DNA from: Actimicrobium sp047621665 | GTDB taxonomy: Bacteria; Pseudomonadota; Gammaproteobacteria; Burkholderiales; Burkholderiaceae_D | Direction of reading: 5' to 3' | DNA length: 17,428 nucleotides | Assembly (NCBI GenBank): GCA_047621665.1 | Contig: JBLHMB010000067.1 | Span: 1-17,428, forward strand | In this document: positions 7,001 through 13,630 of the stretch, piece after piece | Position numbering within the stretch: position 1 is the stretch's first letter | Layout: the number at the start of each line of letters is the position of its first letter | Position numbers and translations under genes: made by a program | Notes under the pieces: generated by a model | The model's input: the letters and a program-made list of their open reading frames with translations, nothing else | Told to the model about the DNA's origin: nothing | Databases searched by the model: none

Positions 7001-8162
7001 GCAACTGGCGCACGAAGTGCTGACCCGCCATCATCGCGAGACCGGCAGCTACCCGGAAAGCGTGGCCATCAGCGTCTGGGGAACCAGCGCGATGCGTACT
7101 CACGGTGACGACGTTGCACAGATTCTTGCGCTGCTAGGCGTGCGTCCGATATGGCGCTCTGAAAATCGTCAGGTCATTGGCGTGGAAGTCATTCCGCTCG
7201 CTGAACTGAAGCGTCCGCGTATCGATGTGACGACCCGCATCAGCGGATTTTTTCGTGATGCTTTTCCGCAGCTCATCGAGCTGATCGACGATGCCGTGCA
7301 GGCGGTGATTCAGTGTGACGAGCCGCTGTCGGACAATTTTGTGCGCAAACATTATCTGGCCGAACTGGGTGACTGGATCGGCAAAGGACTGTCCGATACC
7401 GACGCTGCCACGCGCGCCGGTTACCGGATTTTTGGCGCAAAACCGGGCAGCTATGGCGCGGGAATTTTGCCGCTGATTCAGGAAAAAAACTGGCAGACCG
7501 GCGCCGACTTCGCCGAAGCCTACGTCAACTGGGGCGGCTATGCGTATGCCCGCACCACGCAGGGACTGGACCAGCGCGACGCATTTCGGGTACGCCTGTC
7601 GGGCGTGCAGATCGCGCTGCACAATCAGGACAATCGCGAACACGATATTTTTGACAGTGACGATTATCTGCAATTTCATGGCGGGATGATTGCCACGATC
7701 CGGGCGCTGAGCGGCCAGCAGCCGCGCCATTATTTTGGCGACAGTCATGATCCTGATCGCGCCAAAGTACGTGATCTGAAAGAAGAAACCTTGCGGGTAT
7801 TTCGTTCGCGGGTGGTCAATCCCAAGTGGCTCGCCAGCATTCAGCGGCATGGCTACAAGGGCGGTCTCGAGCTGACCGCCACGGTCGATTATTTGTTCGG
7901 CTACGACGCCACCGCACAGGTGATGGAGGACTGGATGTATGAGGACGTTGCCGCAGCCTACGCCTTCGATCCGGTCATGCAGCAGTTTTTGCAGGACGCC
8001 AATCCATGGGCACAAAATGCGATTGCCGAACGCTTGCTCGAAGCGGCACATCGCGGCATGTGGGCCGCACCCGATCCGCACACGCTTGAGCGTTTGCGCG
8101 CGCTGTATCTCGATAGCGAAACTTTGCTGGAGGCGCGTGGCGAAACCCCGCGCAATGCATGA
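4095..8162 (+). CDS. cobN: CobN, large subunit of ATP-dependent cobaltochelatase
   Basis: CobN carries the corrin and cobalt binding sites of the three-part chelatase that inserts Co2+ into hydrogenobyrinic acid a,c-diamide. The 1355-residue length fits the CobN/BchH/ChlH family. Diagnostic segments are HVGKHGTLEWLPGKGVGLS (His546, His550, Glu554), INDPGEGAQAKRRAHAVVVDHL just after it, and NWGGYAYARTTQGLDQRDAF near the C-terminus. An unusual insertion at residues 665-691 contains 13 His and 8 Asp, mostly alternating HD, in an otherwise normal region. The start ATG overlaps the ferredoxin stop by 4 nt. The stop TGA (8160-8162) overlaps or abuts the start of the AAA+/vWA partner gene. CobN rather than magnesium chelatase is chosen because of the surrounding B12 genes. 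Confidence 0.96.
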   Translation: MTSNAVTIALLTHASGDLTVLAAARAQLPDGFAAVQAVDLQQCATSAQMMSLLENDLAGCRLILVRVLGRLGSVPGLTELVNEVRRQGRHLIAISGAGEPDPELAAISTVSAEVLHQTMAYLQAGGSVNLAQLLRYLSDHLLLTGFDYDAPTALPDHGIYHPDLPQQATMADWIAHRQSDRPSVGLVFYRAHWMSGNTRFIDALVDALDRHGMNALPIFTASLRTGADALQLPFALRYFCDGDSATPLIDVLINTTAFAMGEITAGGPTPAGWSVGVLERLNVPVLQAITSGMAEQQWQQSARGMNPLDAAMNVVLPEFDGRIITVPISFKAQSGQGPATSADYVPVADRLERVAGLAARFARLKRTDNADKRIAFIFTNSNSKASQIGNAVGLDAPASLLHMLQAMHEAGYQVGTLPDSGTALVHDLIDRCAYDTTFLTTAQLQHAVGRVPAAQYASWFAELPTGMQDKMTHQWGPPPGEAYVHDGHLALAGIELGNTFVALQPPRGYGMDPDAIYHQPDLPPTHHYLALYRWLRDTWRADAIVHVGKHGTLEWLPGKGVGLSQQCFPDALLADLPLFYPFIINDPGEGAQAKRRAHAVVVDHLTPPMTTADTYGALASLTQLVDEYYQVEVLDPAKLPLLQQQIWELVKQTNLDTDLQARLLHHDHDHDHKHDHDHDHAGHGHDHPHNDALPAALSDMGGADVAHLIEDLDGYLCELGAAQIRDGLHILGQSPTGAPLVDMLVSLTRLPNQTVPGLQEEVARLFGLSLTMLLENKGRRLNVVAALGKLTGRAIVTRADALDAIDQLCRTLYVELQSHAYQPSAIDAVLHSVFASIDQQDDHTARTLLQPAQPKRASVIAQLGKPRGAALAAKPPVKPVVAMLAQPSEKRFEALQQVLGFACRELVPNLARASDEIDNLLHGLSGGYVPAGPSGSPTRGMAHILPTGRNFYSVDPRSVPSQSAWRVGSQLAHEVLTRHHRETGSYPESVAISVWGTSAMRTHGDDVAQILALLGVRPIWRSENRQVIGVEVIPLAELKRPRIDVTTRISGFFRDAFPQLIELIDDAVQAVIQCDEPLSDNFVRKHYLAELGDWIGKGLSDTDAATRAGYRIFGAKPGSYGAGILPLIQEKNWQTGADFAEAYVNWGGYAYARTTQGLDQRDAFRVRLSGVQIALHNQDNREHDIFDSDDYLQFHGGMIATIRALSGQQPRHYFGDSHDPDRAKVRDLKEETLRVFRSRVVNPKWLASIQRHGYKGGLELTATVDYLFGYDATAQVMEDWMYEDVAAAYAFDPVMQQFLQDANPWAQNAIAERLLEAAHRGMWAAPDPHTLERLRALYLDSETLLEARGETPRNA
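6087..6167 (+). repeat. His-Asp repeat tract inside cobN
   Basis: Alternating CAC/CAT and GAC/GAT codons encode CobN residues 665-691, with 13 His and 8 Asp. The DNA is a degenerate 6-bp repeat (CAYGAY) in frame, so unit gain or loss would lengthen or shorten the tract without a frameshift. It is a likely metal-binding insertion delivering or buffering Co2+ at the chelatase. Confidence 0.85.
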
Positions 8163-10128
8163 CATGCACGTAACGCATTTCCCTTTCAGCGCCATCGTCG
8201 GGCAGCCGCAATTGAAGACCGCATTGCTGTTGTGTGCGGTCGATCCCAGCCTCGGCGGGGTATTGATTCGCGGTGACAAAGGCACTGCAAAAAGCACCGC
8301 AGGTCGCGCTCTGGCCGATGTCTTGCCGCTCATTGATCGTGTTCCGGGCTGCGCCTTCAATTGCGCGCCGGGGATGGCATCGGCGCACTGTGAAGTGTGC
8401 TGCGGTGCGACGGTTTCTGCGCCGGTCGCGCTGGCTTCGACGGTCCCTTTCATCACGCTGCCGCTGGGGGCCACCGAAGATCGCGTGCTCGGCACGCTCG
8501 ACCTGGCGCGCGCACTCAAAGGTGCCGAGCGGGCGTTTCAGCCCGGCCTGCTGGCCGCCGCGCATCGCGGCATCTTGTATATCGATGAAGTCAATTTGCT
8601 GGCAGATCATCTGGTGGATGTACTGCTCGACGTGGCAGCGATGGGGGTCAATTCGGTGCAGCGTGAAGGGTTGTCGGTCACGCATCCGGCGCGGTTTACG
8701 CTGATCGGGACGATGAATCTCGAAGAGGGTGACCTGCGTCCGCAACTGCTGGACCGCTTCGGGCTGATGGTGGAAGTCACCGCGCCGCGCGAGAAAACAC
8801 AGCGGGCCGAAGTCGTGCGACGACGCATCGCTTTTGAAGCCAATCCGGTTGCGTATGCCGCCACTTGGGTAGTGCAGCAAGACGCGCTGCATCAACAAAT
8901 CCGGACCGCGCAGGAACGCATTGCCGAGGTGGTGTTAAGCGATGCATTGCTCGATTTGATCAGCCATTTGTGCTGCGAATTTGACGTCGCCAGCCTGCGT
9001 GCCGATATCGTGATGCACAAGGCGGCACGTGCACTGGCCGCGCTCGATGGCCGGTGCGCGGTGACCCCGGCCGATGTACGACAAGCGGCCGAACTGGTGC
9101 TGCCGCATCGGCGGCGGCGCAAGCCGTTCGAGCAACCGGGGCTGGATCAGCAACGGCTCGATGAACTGATGGACGAAGCGCAGCAAGCTGCTGAATCAAC
9201 TGAATCAACTGAATCGCCTGAATCATCTGAATCACAGCAGTCCGACAGCGATGCCGTGCAGCCCGACACCGATCCCTCGCCGGATGCACCGGAGCGACAA
9301 GACGCACCGGCGCAGCAACAGGTTGTTGCTGCAGCACCGACAGCACCGATGCGTCCGGTACGGGCCGAGGCTGTGACTGCGACCGCGCGCGTGGTCGCAG
9401 GTCGCCGCAGCGAAGCAGACAATGCGCCGCGCGGCAGGGTCGTGCGTGCGGTGCCGCATCAGCAGCCGGACAGCCTCGCGGTTGGTGCGACATTGCGTAG
9501 TGCGGCCCTGCGCGACCCGCTGGATTTTGCAGTGACCCGCGACGATCTGCATCAGCAGGTTCGCGTCGGCAAAACCGCCAACCTGATCGTGCTGGTAGTC
9601 GATGCCTCGGGTTCGATGGCGGCGCAGCAGCGGATGGAAGCGGTCAAGGGCACGGTCGTGTCGTTGTTGACCGATGCCTATCAGCGGCGCGATGAAGTGG
9701 CGGTCATCAGTTTTCGTGGCGATGCGGCCAACATGCTGCTGGCACCGACGCGCAGTATCGATCTGGCCGAGCAGAGCCTGCGTGATCTGCCCACCGGCGG
9801 TCGTACGCCGTTGCCGCATGCGCTGCAACTGGTGCTCCAGACGCTAGCTCACTATCACGGTGACGCCGCACCGCTGCTGGTGCTGCTGACCGACGGCAAA
9901 GCCAATGTCGGACTCGATGCGGGCGATCCGTGGCAAGCATCGCTCGGGATGGCCGGCCTGCTCGCTGCACGGGGCGTTTCCGCACTGGTGGTTGATACCG
10001 AATCCGGTTATCTGCGACTCGGTCGCGCAGGGCTGCTGGCAGAGGCACTGGGCGCAGAGTGTCTGACGCTGGAGCAATTGTCGGCCGAGCAGTTGACGCT
10101 GACGATACGTAGCCGGTTGTCCGCATGA
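8155..10128 (+). CDS. ChlI/ChlD-type fused AAA+ and vWA subunit of cobaltochelatase
   Basis: This is the partner of CobN: a magnesium-chelatase-like protein with an AAA+ ATPase followed by a von Willebrand A domain, about 657 residues. Walker A GDKGTAKST lies at residues 40-48 and Walker B LYIDE at 141-145. A Cys cluster (C66, C70, C79, C82, C83) sits in the AAA+ insertion. A Glu/Ser/Pro/Gln-rich linker runs from about 345 to 440. The C-terminal vWA domain has the metal-ion site DASGSM (483-488), GGRTPLPHAL and LTDGKANVG. ATG 8155 overlaps cobN by 8 nt, while ATG 8164 follows the cobN stop by 1 nt; both give the same domains. It likely powers CobN by ATP hydrolysis. No separate CobS-type AAA+ or CobT-type vWA subunit is present in the window. 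ATG 8155 is an arbitrary choice between two near-equal starts. Confidence 0.9.
   Translation: MHDMHVTHFPFSAIVGQPQLKTALLLCAVDPSLGGVLIRGDKGTAKSTAGRALADVLPLIDRVPGCAFNCAPGMASAHCEVCCGATVSAPVALASTVPFITLPLGATEDRVLGTLDLARALKGAERAFQPGLLAAAHRGILYIDEVNLLADHLVDVLLDVAAMGVNSVQREGLSVTHPARFTLIGTMNLEEGDLRPQLLDRFGLMVEVTAPREKTQRAEVVRRRIAFEANPVAYAATWVVQQDALHQQIRTAQERIAEVVLSDALLDLISHLCCEFDVASLRADIVMHKAARALAALDGRCAVTPADVRQAAELVLPHRRRRKPFEQPGLDQQRLDELMDEAQQAAESTESTESPESSESQQSDSDAVQPDTDPSPDAPERQDAPAQQQVVAAAPTAPMRPVRAEAVTATARVVAGRRSEADNAPRGRVVRAVPHQQPDSLAVGATLRSAALRDPLDFAVTRDDLHQQVRVGKTANLIVLVVDASGSMAAQQRMEAVKGTVVSLLTDAYQRRDEVAVISFRGDAANMLLAPTRSIDLAEQSLRDLPTGGRTPLPHALQLVLQTLAHYHGDAAPLLVLLTDGKANVGLDAGDPWQASLGMAGLLAARGVSALVVDTESGYLRLGRAGLLAEALGAECLTLEQLSAEQLTLTIRSRLSA
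9193..9235 (+). repeat. Short 9-bp tandem repeat in the chelatase linker
   Basis: Roughly five imperfect in-frame copies of the 9-mer GAATCAACT (variants GAATCGCCT and GAATCATCT, ending GAATCA) encode ESTESTESPESSES, starting at residue 347 of the AAA+/vWA protein. Being a multiple of three, copy-number change alters linker length only. Each unit also places a TGA in the -1 frame. Confidence 0.75.
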
Positions 10129-10142
10129 AGGACGTACAAACA

Positions 10143-10202
10143 ATGCAAACAATGATGACGCTACTGCTTTTGCGCGTATTCAATTTAAAGGAATCCCCAT
10201 GA
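10143..10202 (+). CDS. Possible 19-residue leader ORF coupled to cbiE
   Basis: This short frame encodes MQTMMTLLLLRVFNLKESP. It begins at ATG 10143, 10 nt after an AAGGA (10128-10132) that overlaps the preceding stop, and ends at TGA 10200-10202, which overlaps the cbiE ATG by 2 nt. It fills the only sizeable gap in the long operon. The cbiE Shine-Dalgarno (AAAGGA, 10187-10192) lies inside it. It could couple cbiE translation to the upstream gene, or be chance. No homology is recognised; it is a hypothesis only. Confidence 0.25.
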   Translation: MQTMMTLLLLRVFNLKESP

Positions 10203-10903
10203 TTATCTGCATCGGTGCCGGCCCCGGCGATATCGGTTACCTGACCCAGCGTGGTGCTGCCTTGATCCGCGACGCCGAAGTCGTCGCCGGGTTCGACGCG
10301 GTGATTCGCGTCGTTCAGAGCATCATTCCCGCCAGCGCTGAAGTCATCAAAATGAATTATCGCGATCAGGTCGCACAGCTTGAGCTGGTGGCCGCGGAAC
10401 ATCATGCCGGCAAGCGCTGCGTGGTGGTCTTCATGGGCGATATTCACTTCAGTGGTTTTCAGTATCTGGAGCGGGTCGAGCGCGCTTGCGGCCATCCGGT
10501 CGATACCTTGCCGGGGATTTCGGCTGCGCAAATACTGGCGTCACGCACCAAGGTCTGCTTCGATGAAACAACCTTCATCACCTTTCATCGACGCGGCGAT
10601 CTTGCCCCGTTCAAACGGCATCTGGTGCATGTGCTGGAAGACTTGCGCAATGCGATCGTGATTCCGTGTCCGTGGGATGCCGCGCGGTCATTCATGCCGC
10701 GCGACATCGCAGCCTATTTGCTGGCGCAGGGCATTTCGGGCGAGCATCCGACCGAAGTATGGGAAAACCTGACCGGCAACGAAGCCGAATGGCGCGGCTC
10801 GCTGGCAGAATGTGTCGACCGTGAATTTACCGACATGAGCATCATGTTGATCCGTACCCGCACACCAATGGCCAGTCAGATCGAAGCGGCGGGGGCAGCA
10901 TGA
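10199..10903 (+). CDS. cbiE: CbiE, precorrin-6Y/cobalt-precorrin-7 C5-methyltransferase
   Basis: This SAM-dependent methyltransferase of the corrin ring (tetrapyrrole methylase family) is 234 residues. The N-terminal IGAGPGDIGYLTQRGAALI is the family's first SAM-binding loop. The usual GDP loop appears here as FMGDIHFSGFQYLERVE, and TLPGISAAQ and the C-terminal EVWENLTGNEAEWRG fit CbiE. It methylates C5; the C15 methylation and decarboxylation normally done by CbiT (or by the fused C-terminal half of CobL) is not encoded here, so this is a stand-alone CbiE. The start ATG 10199 has a good AAAGGA 6 nt upstream. Its stop overlaps the next ATG (ATGA at 10900-10903). The 70-nt gap before it is the largest within this operon. 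Confidence 0.88.
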   Translation: MIICIGAGPGDIGYLTQRGAALIRDAEVVAGFDAVIRVVQSIIPASAEVIKMNYRDQVAQLELVAAEHHAGKRCVVVFMGDIHFSGFQYLERVERACGHPVDTLPGISAAQILASRTKVCFDETTFITFHRRGDLAPFKRHLVHVLEDLRNAIVIPCPWDAARSFMPRDIAAYLLAQGISGEHPTEVWENLTGNEAEWRGSLAECVDREFTDMSIMLIRTRTPMASQIEAAGAA

Positions 10904-12498
10904 CGCCGCCTGTGGTGCCGGCCGAATTTGGCATCGTCATCGCCGGTCACGGTAGCCGCGACCCCGATGCGGTGCGTGAATTCGAAGACCTGATCAGCAT
11001 CGTCCGGCAAAGTGCGCCGCAGCATGCGGTCAGCCATGGCTATCTGGAATTTTCCAGTCCCACCATCGCCGAAGCCGTCAACACGGTGCTGGCTACCGGT
11101 GTGCGTACCGTGGCCGTGGTGCCGGGTATCCTGCTGGCGGCCGGTCATGCCAAGAACGACATGCCGAGCGAATTGCTGGCGCTGGCACGCGAACATCCGA
11201 CGGTTGATTTTCACTTCGGCGGAACACTGAACTTGCATCCGCGCCTGCTGCAACTGGCGCAAGAACGCATCATCGCGGCCGAGGCCACATCGCCACACAC
11301 GGTGCGTCGCGACGACACCTGTCTGGTACTGGTCGGACGTGGCACCAGCGACCCCGATGCCAATGGCGAAGTCGCCAAACTGGCGCGCATGCTGGAAGAA
11401 GGCATGGGATTTGGCGGCGTTTATCTGTGCTATTCCGGCACCGCCAAACCGCTGGTGGCCGATGGCTTGCGGGCCGCTGCACGGATGGGATTTTCCCGTC
11501 TGGTGGTACTGCCTTTTTTCCTGTTCGACGGTGTTCTGGTCAAACGGATTTATGCCGCGGCAACGGCATTGCAGGAACGCGAGCCGACGCTGGAAGTGCT
11601 GCAGGCCGGCTATCTCGGCGCGCATGAGCATGTGGCGGCAGTGCTGGTCGAGCGCGCCCGCGAGGCAATTGCCGGTCGCGCCCAAATGAATTGTTCGCTA
11701 TGCAAATACCGGGTACAGATTGTCGGCTTTGAAGAGCAGGTCGGCACACCGCAGCGGGCCCATCATTTGCAGGTACGCGACTTGTTGAAAATCGAGGAGG
11801 CGCGCGCCGCCTTGCCCGCTGAGCTGCAGGTCGATGCACCGCCGGCAATGGCGCCGTATGTGCCGCATCCGATTGAAGCCGAAAGTTTCGAGATCATCGC
11901 AGCCGGTCGCGACTGGACAATTTTTCCGGCCGCCCATCTGACGGTGCTGCAGCGTCTGGTGCATACCAGTGGCGATTTTGCGGCGGTCGATGACCTGTAT
12001 TTTTCTGCCGGCGCAGTGGAAACCGGTATCCGCGCACTGCTGCGCTGCAAGCGTATCGTCACCGACGTGACGATGGTGCAAACCGGATTGAAGCGCGCCT
12101 TGCTCGAGCAGCTGGGCATCGACACCTGGTGCGGGGTGCATGACCGCGAAACGCATCTGCTGGCGGCCAGCGAAAACATCACGCGCTCGGCGGCCGGTAT
12201 CCGCCGTGCCTGGCAAAAATTCGGTAACGATATCGTGCTCGCCATTGGCGATGCGCCGACCGCGATTGCCGAGACGACGCGTCTGATCCGCGACCATGGC
12301 TGGCGACCGCAATTGGTGATTGGCCTGCCGGTGGGTTTTGTCGGCACGCGGGAAAGCAAGGACGCACTGCGTCGCTGCCTGCAAGTGCCACGCATCACCA
12401 ATACCGGTACCCGTGGCGGTTCGCCCTGGGCGGCGAGTGTGGTCAATGCGCTGATGATCGACGGGGTCAATCAGCTTGCCGGGTATGCACGAACTTGA
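10900..12498 (+). CDS. CbiX-CbiC (CobH) fusion: sirohydrochlorin cobaltochelatase and precorrin-8X methylmutase
   Basis: This bifunctional protein has 532 residues. Residues 1-260 are a long-form, two-lobed CbiX that inserts Co2+ into sirohydrochlorin without ATP. Metal-ligand His17 lies in AGHGSRDPDA and His83 in GHAKNDMP, while the second lobe repeats the pattern as VGRGTSDPDA with Arg in place of His. MNCSLC (263-268) matches the MXCXXC iron-sulfur motif described for some CbiX proteins. Residues about 320-532 are CbiC/CobH, which moves a methyl group from C11 to C12; it starts at HPIEAESFEI (His323) and includes the catalytic His355 in RLVHTSGDF. The C-terminus GTRGGSPWAASVVNAL is typical. 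ATG overlaps the cbiE stop by 4 nt, and the end overlaps cbiD by 14 nt. Both domains appear intact. Confidence 0.93.
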   Translation: MTPPVVPAEFGIVIAGHGSRDPDAVREFEDLISIVRQSAPQHAVSHGYLEFSSPTIAEAVNTVLATGVRTVAVVPGILLAAGHAKNDMPSELLALAREHPTVDFHFGGTLNLHPRLLQLAQERIIAAEATSPHTVRRDDTCLVLVGRGTSDPDANGEVAKLARMLEEGMGFGGVYLCYSGTAKPLVADGLRAAARMGFSRLVVLPFFLFDGVLVKRIYAAATALQEREPTLEVLQAGYLGAHEHVAAVLVERAREAIAGRAQMNCSLCKYRVQIVGFEEQVGTPQRAHHLQVRDLLKIEEARAALPAELQVDAPPAMAPYVPHPIEAESFEIIAAGRDWTIFPAAHLTVLQRLVHTSGDFAAVDDLYFSAGAVETGIRALLRCKRIVTDVTMVQTGLKRALLEQLGIDTWCGVHDRETHLLAASENITRSAAGIRRAWQKFGNDIVLAIGDAPTAIAETTRLIRDHGWRPQLVIGLPVGFVGTRESKDALRRCLQVPRITNTGTRGGSPWAASVVNALMIDGVNQLAGYART

Positions 12499-13630
12499 AC
12501 GCGCCGAATTTGATTTGCAAGTGCTGGCCCTCAACGGCTTGCGGCGCGGTCGCACGACCGGCAGTTGCGCTACCGCTGCGGTCAAGGCGGCACTGACATG
12601 GATGCTGTGCAGTGATCGGGAGCAGCAGGTGGACGTGACGCTGCCGGATGGACGGCACTATTTGCGCGTGCCGATTGCCAACCTGACTGATCTGGATGCG
12701 GCAACCGTGCGCGCCGAGGTATTGAAAGACGGTGGTGACGATCCCGACAACACCCACGGCGCGACGATTTTTGCTGAAGTGCGGCGCAATGCGTTAGGAA
12801 CGATTCGTTTTTTCGCCGGGCCGGGTGTCGGTACCGCCACCTTGCCGGGACTGCGGGTGGCGGTAGGCGAGCCGGCCATCAATCCGGTGCCACGCAAGAT
12901 GATGCAGCAAGCCGTCGCCGAGGTACTGCAGGACGCCGGATTGCCGGCCGGGACAGGATTCGATCTGACGATAGGCTGCGAAAACGGCGAGCAGATCGCC
13001 CGTAAAACATTTAACCCGCGGCTAGGCATTCTTGGCGGGATTTCGATACTCGGGACCTCGGGCATCGTCGAGCCGATGTCGATGGCGTCATGGGTGGCTT
13101 CGATCGAAGTCTATGTGCGCGTGGCGCTGGCGGGCGATGTGCCGAGCGTGGCGTATTTGCCCGGCAAGATCGGACGTGATTTTGCCCAGCAGGTGCTGGA
13201 ATTACCCGACAAACGGACGGTACAGATTGCGAATTTTTTAGGCGATGCGCTGGACTTCACGCAGGTCGCGCTCGAAGAGCAGCAGCGCCAGCTCGACACG
13301 CTGTGGCTGGCCGGCCATCCAGGAAAACTGGCCAAGGTACTCGACGGTGTATGGGATACCCATTCGAGCAAAAGCAATATGGCAATGGGCTCGGTGGCGC
13401 GTGTCGCGGCAGAGCGCGGCTTGTCAGCACAGGTAGTCAAAGAAATGGAACGGGCAAATACAGTGGAAGCAGTCATTGAACAAATGCGACATCAGCACGG
13501 CGCGCAAGCGTTCTGGATGGACATCGAAGGGCGCATCGGCGCGCACGTACATGCACGCGTGCAAGCGGTGAAGAAAGTCGAAATCCGGTTATTCGATCTG
13601 GCTGGCACCGCACTGGGAGCAGCCGCATGA
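12485..13630 (+). CDS. cbiD: CbiD, cobalt-precorrin-5B C1-methyltransferase
   Basis: CbiD methylates C1 after ring contraction in the oxygen-independent (early-cobalt) pathway and is unrelated to the tetrapyrrole methylase fold. The 381-residue length is typical. Diagnostic motifs are GLRRGRTTGSCATAAVKAA near the N-terminus, LGGISILGTSGIVEPMS in the centre, and GHPGKLAKVLDGVWDTHSSK in the C-terminal half. ATG 12485 is preferred; a TTG at 12476 would add three residues. Either start overlaps the CbiX-CbiC gene (by 14 nt for ATG), so coupling is likely. No strong Shine-Dalgarno is seen. The stop overlaps the next ATG by 4 nt. This gene is one of the clearest markers of the early-cobalt route in the operon. 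Confidence 0.95.
   Translation: MHELERAEFDLQVLALNGLRRGRTTGSCATAAVKAALTWMLCSDREQQVDVTLPDGRHYLRVPIANLTDLDAATVRAEVLKDGGDDPDNTHGATIFAEVRRNALGTIRFFAGPGVGTATLPGLRVAVGEPAINPVPRKMMQQAVAEVLQDAGLPAGTGFDLTIGCENGEQIARKTFNPRLGILGGISILGTSGIVEPMSMASWVASIEVYVRVALAGDVPSVAYLPGKIGRDFAQQVLELPDKRTVQIANFLGDALDFTQVALEEQQRQLDTLWLAGHPGKLAKVLDGVWDTHSSKSNMAMGSVARVAAERGLSAQVVKEMERANTVEAVIEQMRHQHGAQAFWMDIEGRIGAHVHARVQAVKKVEIRLFDLAGTALGAAA

Noticed and set aside
7939..8154. Upstream ATG extending the AAA+/vWA protein by 72 residues
   Set aside because: The extension overlaps the conserved end of CobN and has no family similarity. ATG 8155 or 8164 matches the normal N-terminus.
7134..8519. Long open frame (461 codons) on the minus strand
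   Set aside because: It lies wholly opposite the well-supported cobN and chelatase ATPase genes. Its product shows no recognisable family motif, and such mirrors are common in GC-rich DNA.
10093..10140. Internal promoter before cbiE (TTGACG at 10093)
   Set aside because: No acceptable -10 element is found at 16-18 nt spacing. TACAAA at 10135 has no matching -35.
9707..10531. Minus-strand open frame of 274 codons spanning the 10129-10198 gap
   Set aside because: It overlaps the vWA domain and CbiE on the other strand, and its product is not recognisable.
11698..12585. Minus-strand open frame of 295 codons
   Set aside because: It is antisense to the CbiX-CbiC and cbiD genes, with no motif and no promoter or ribosome site of note.
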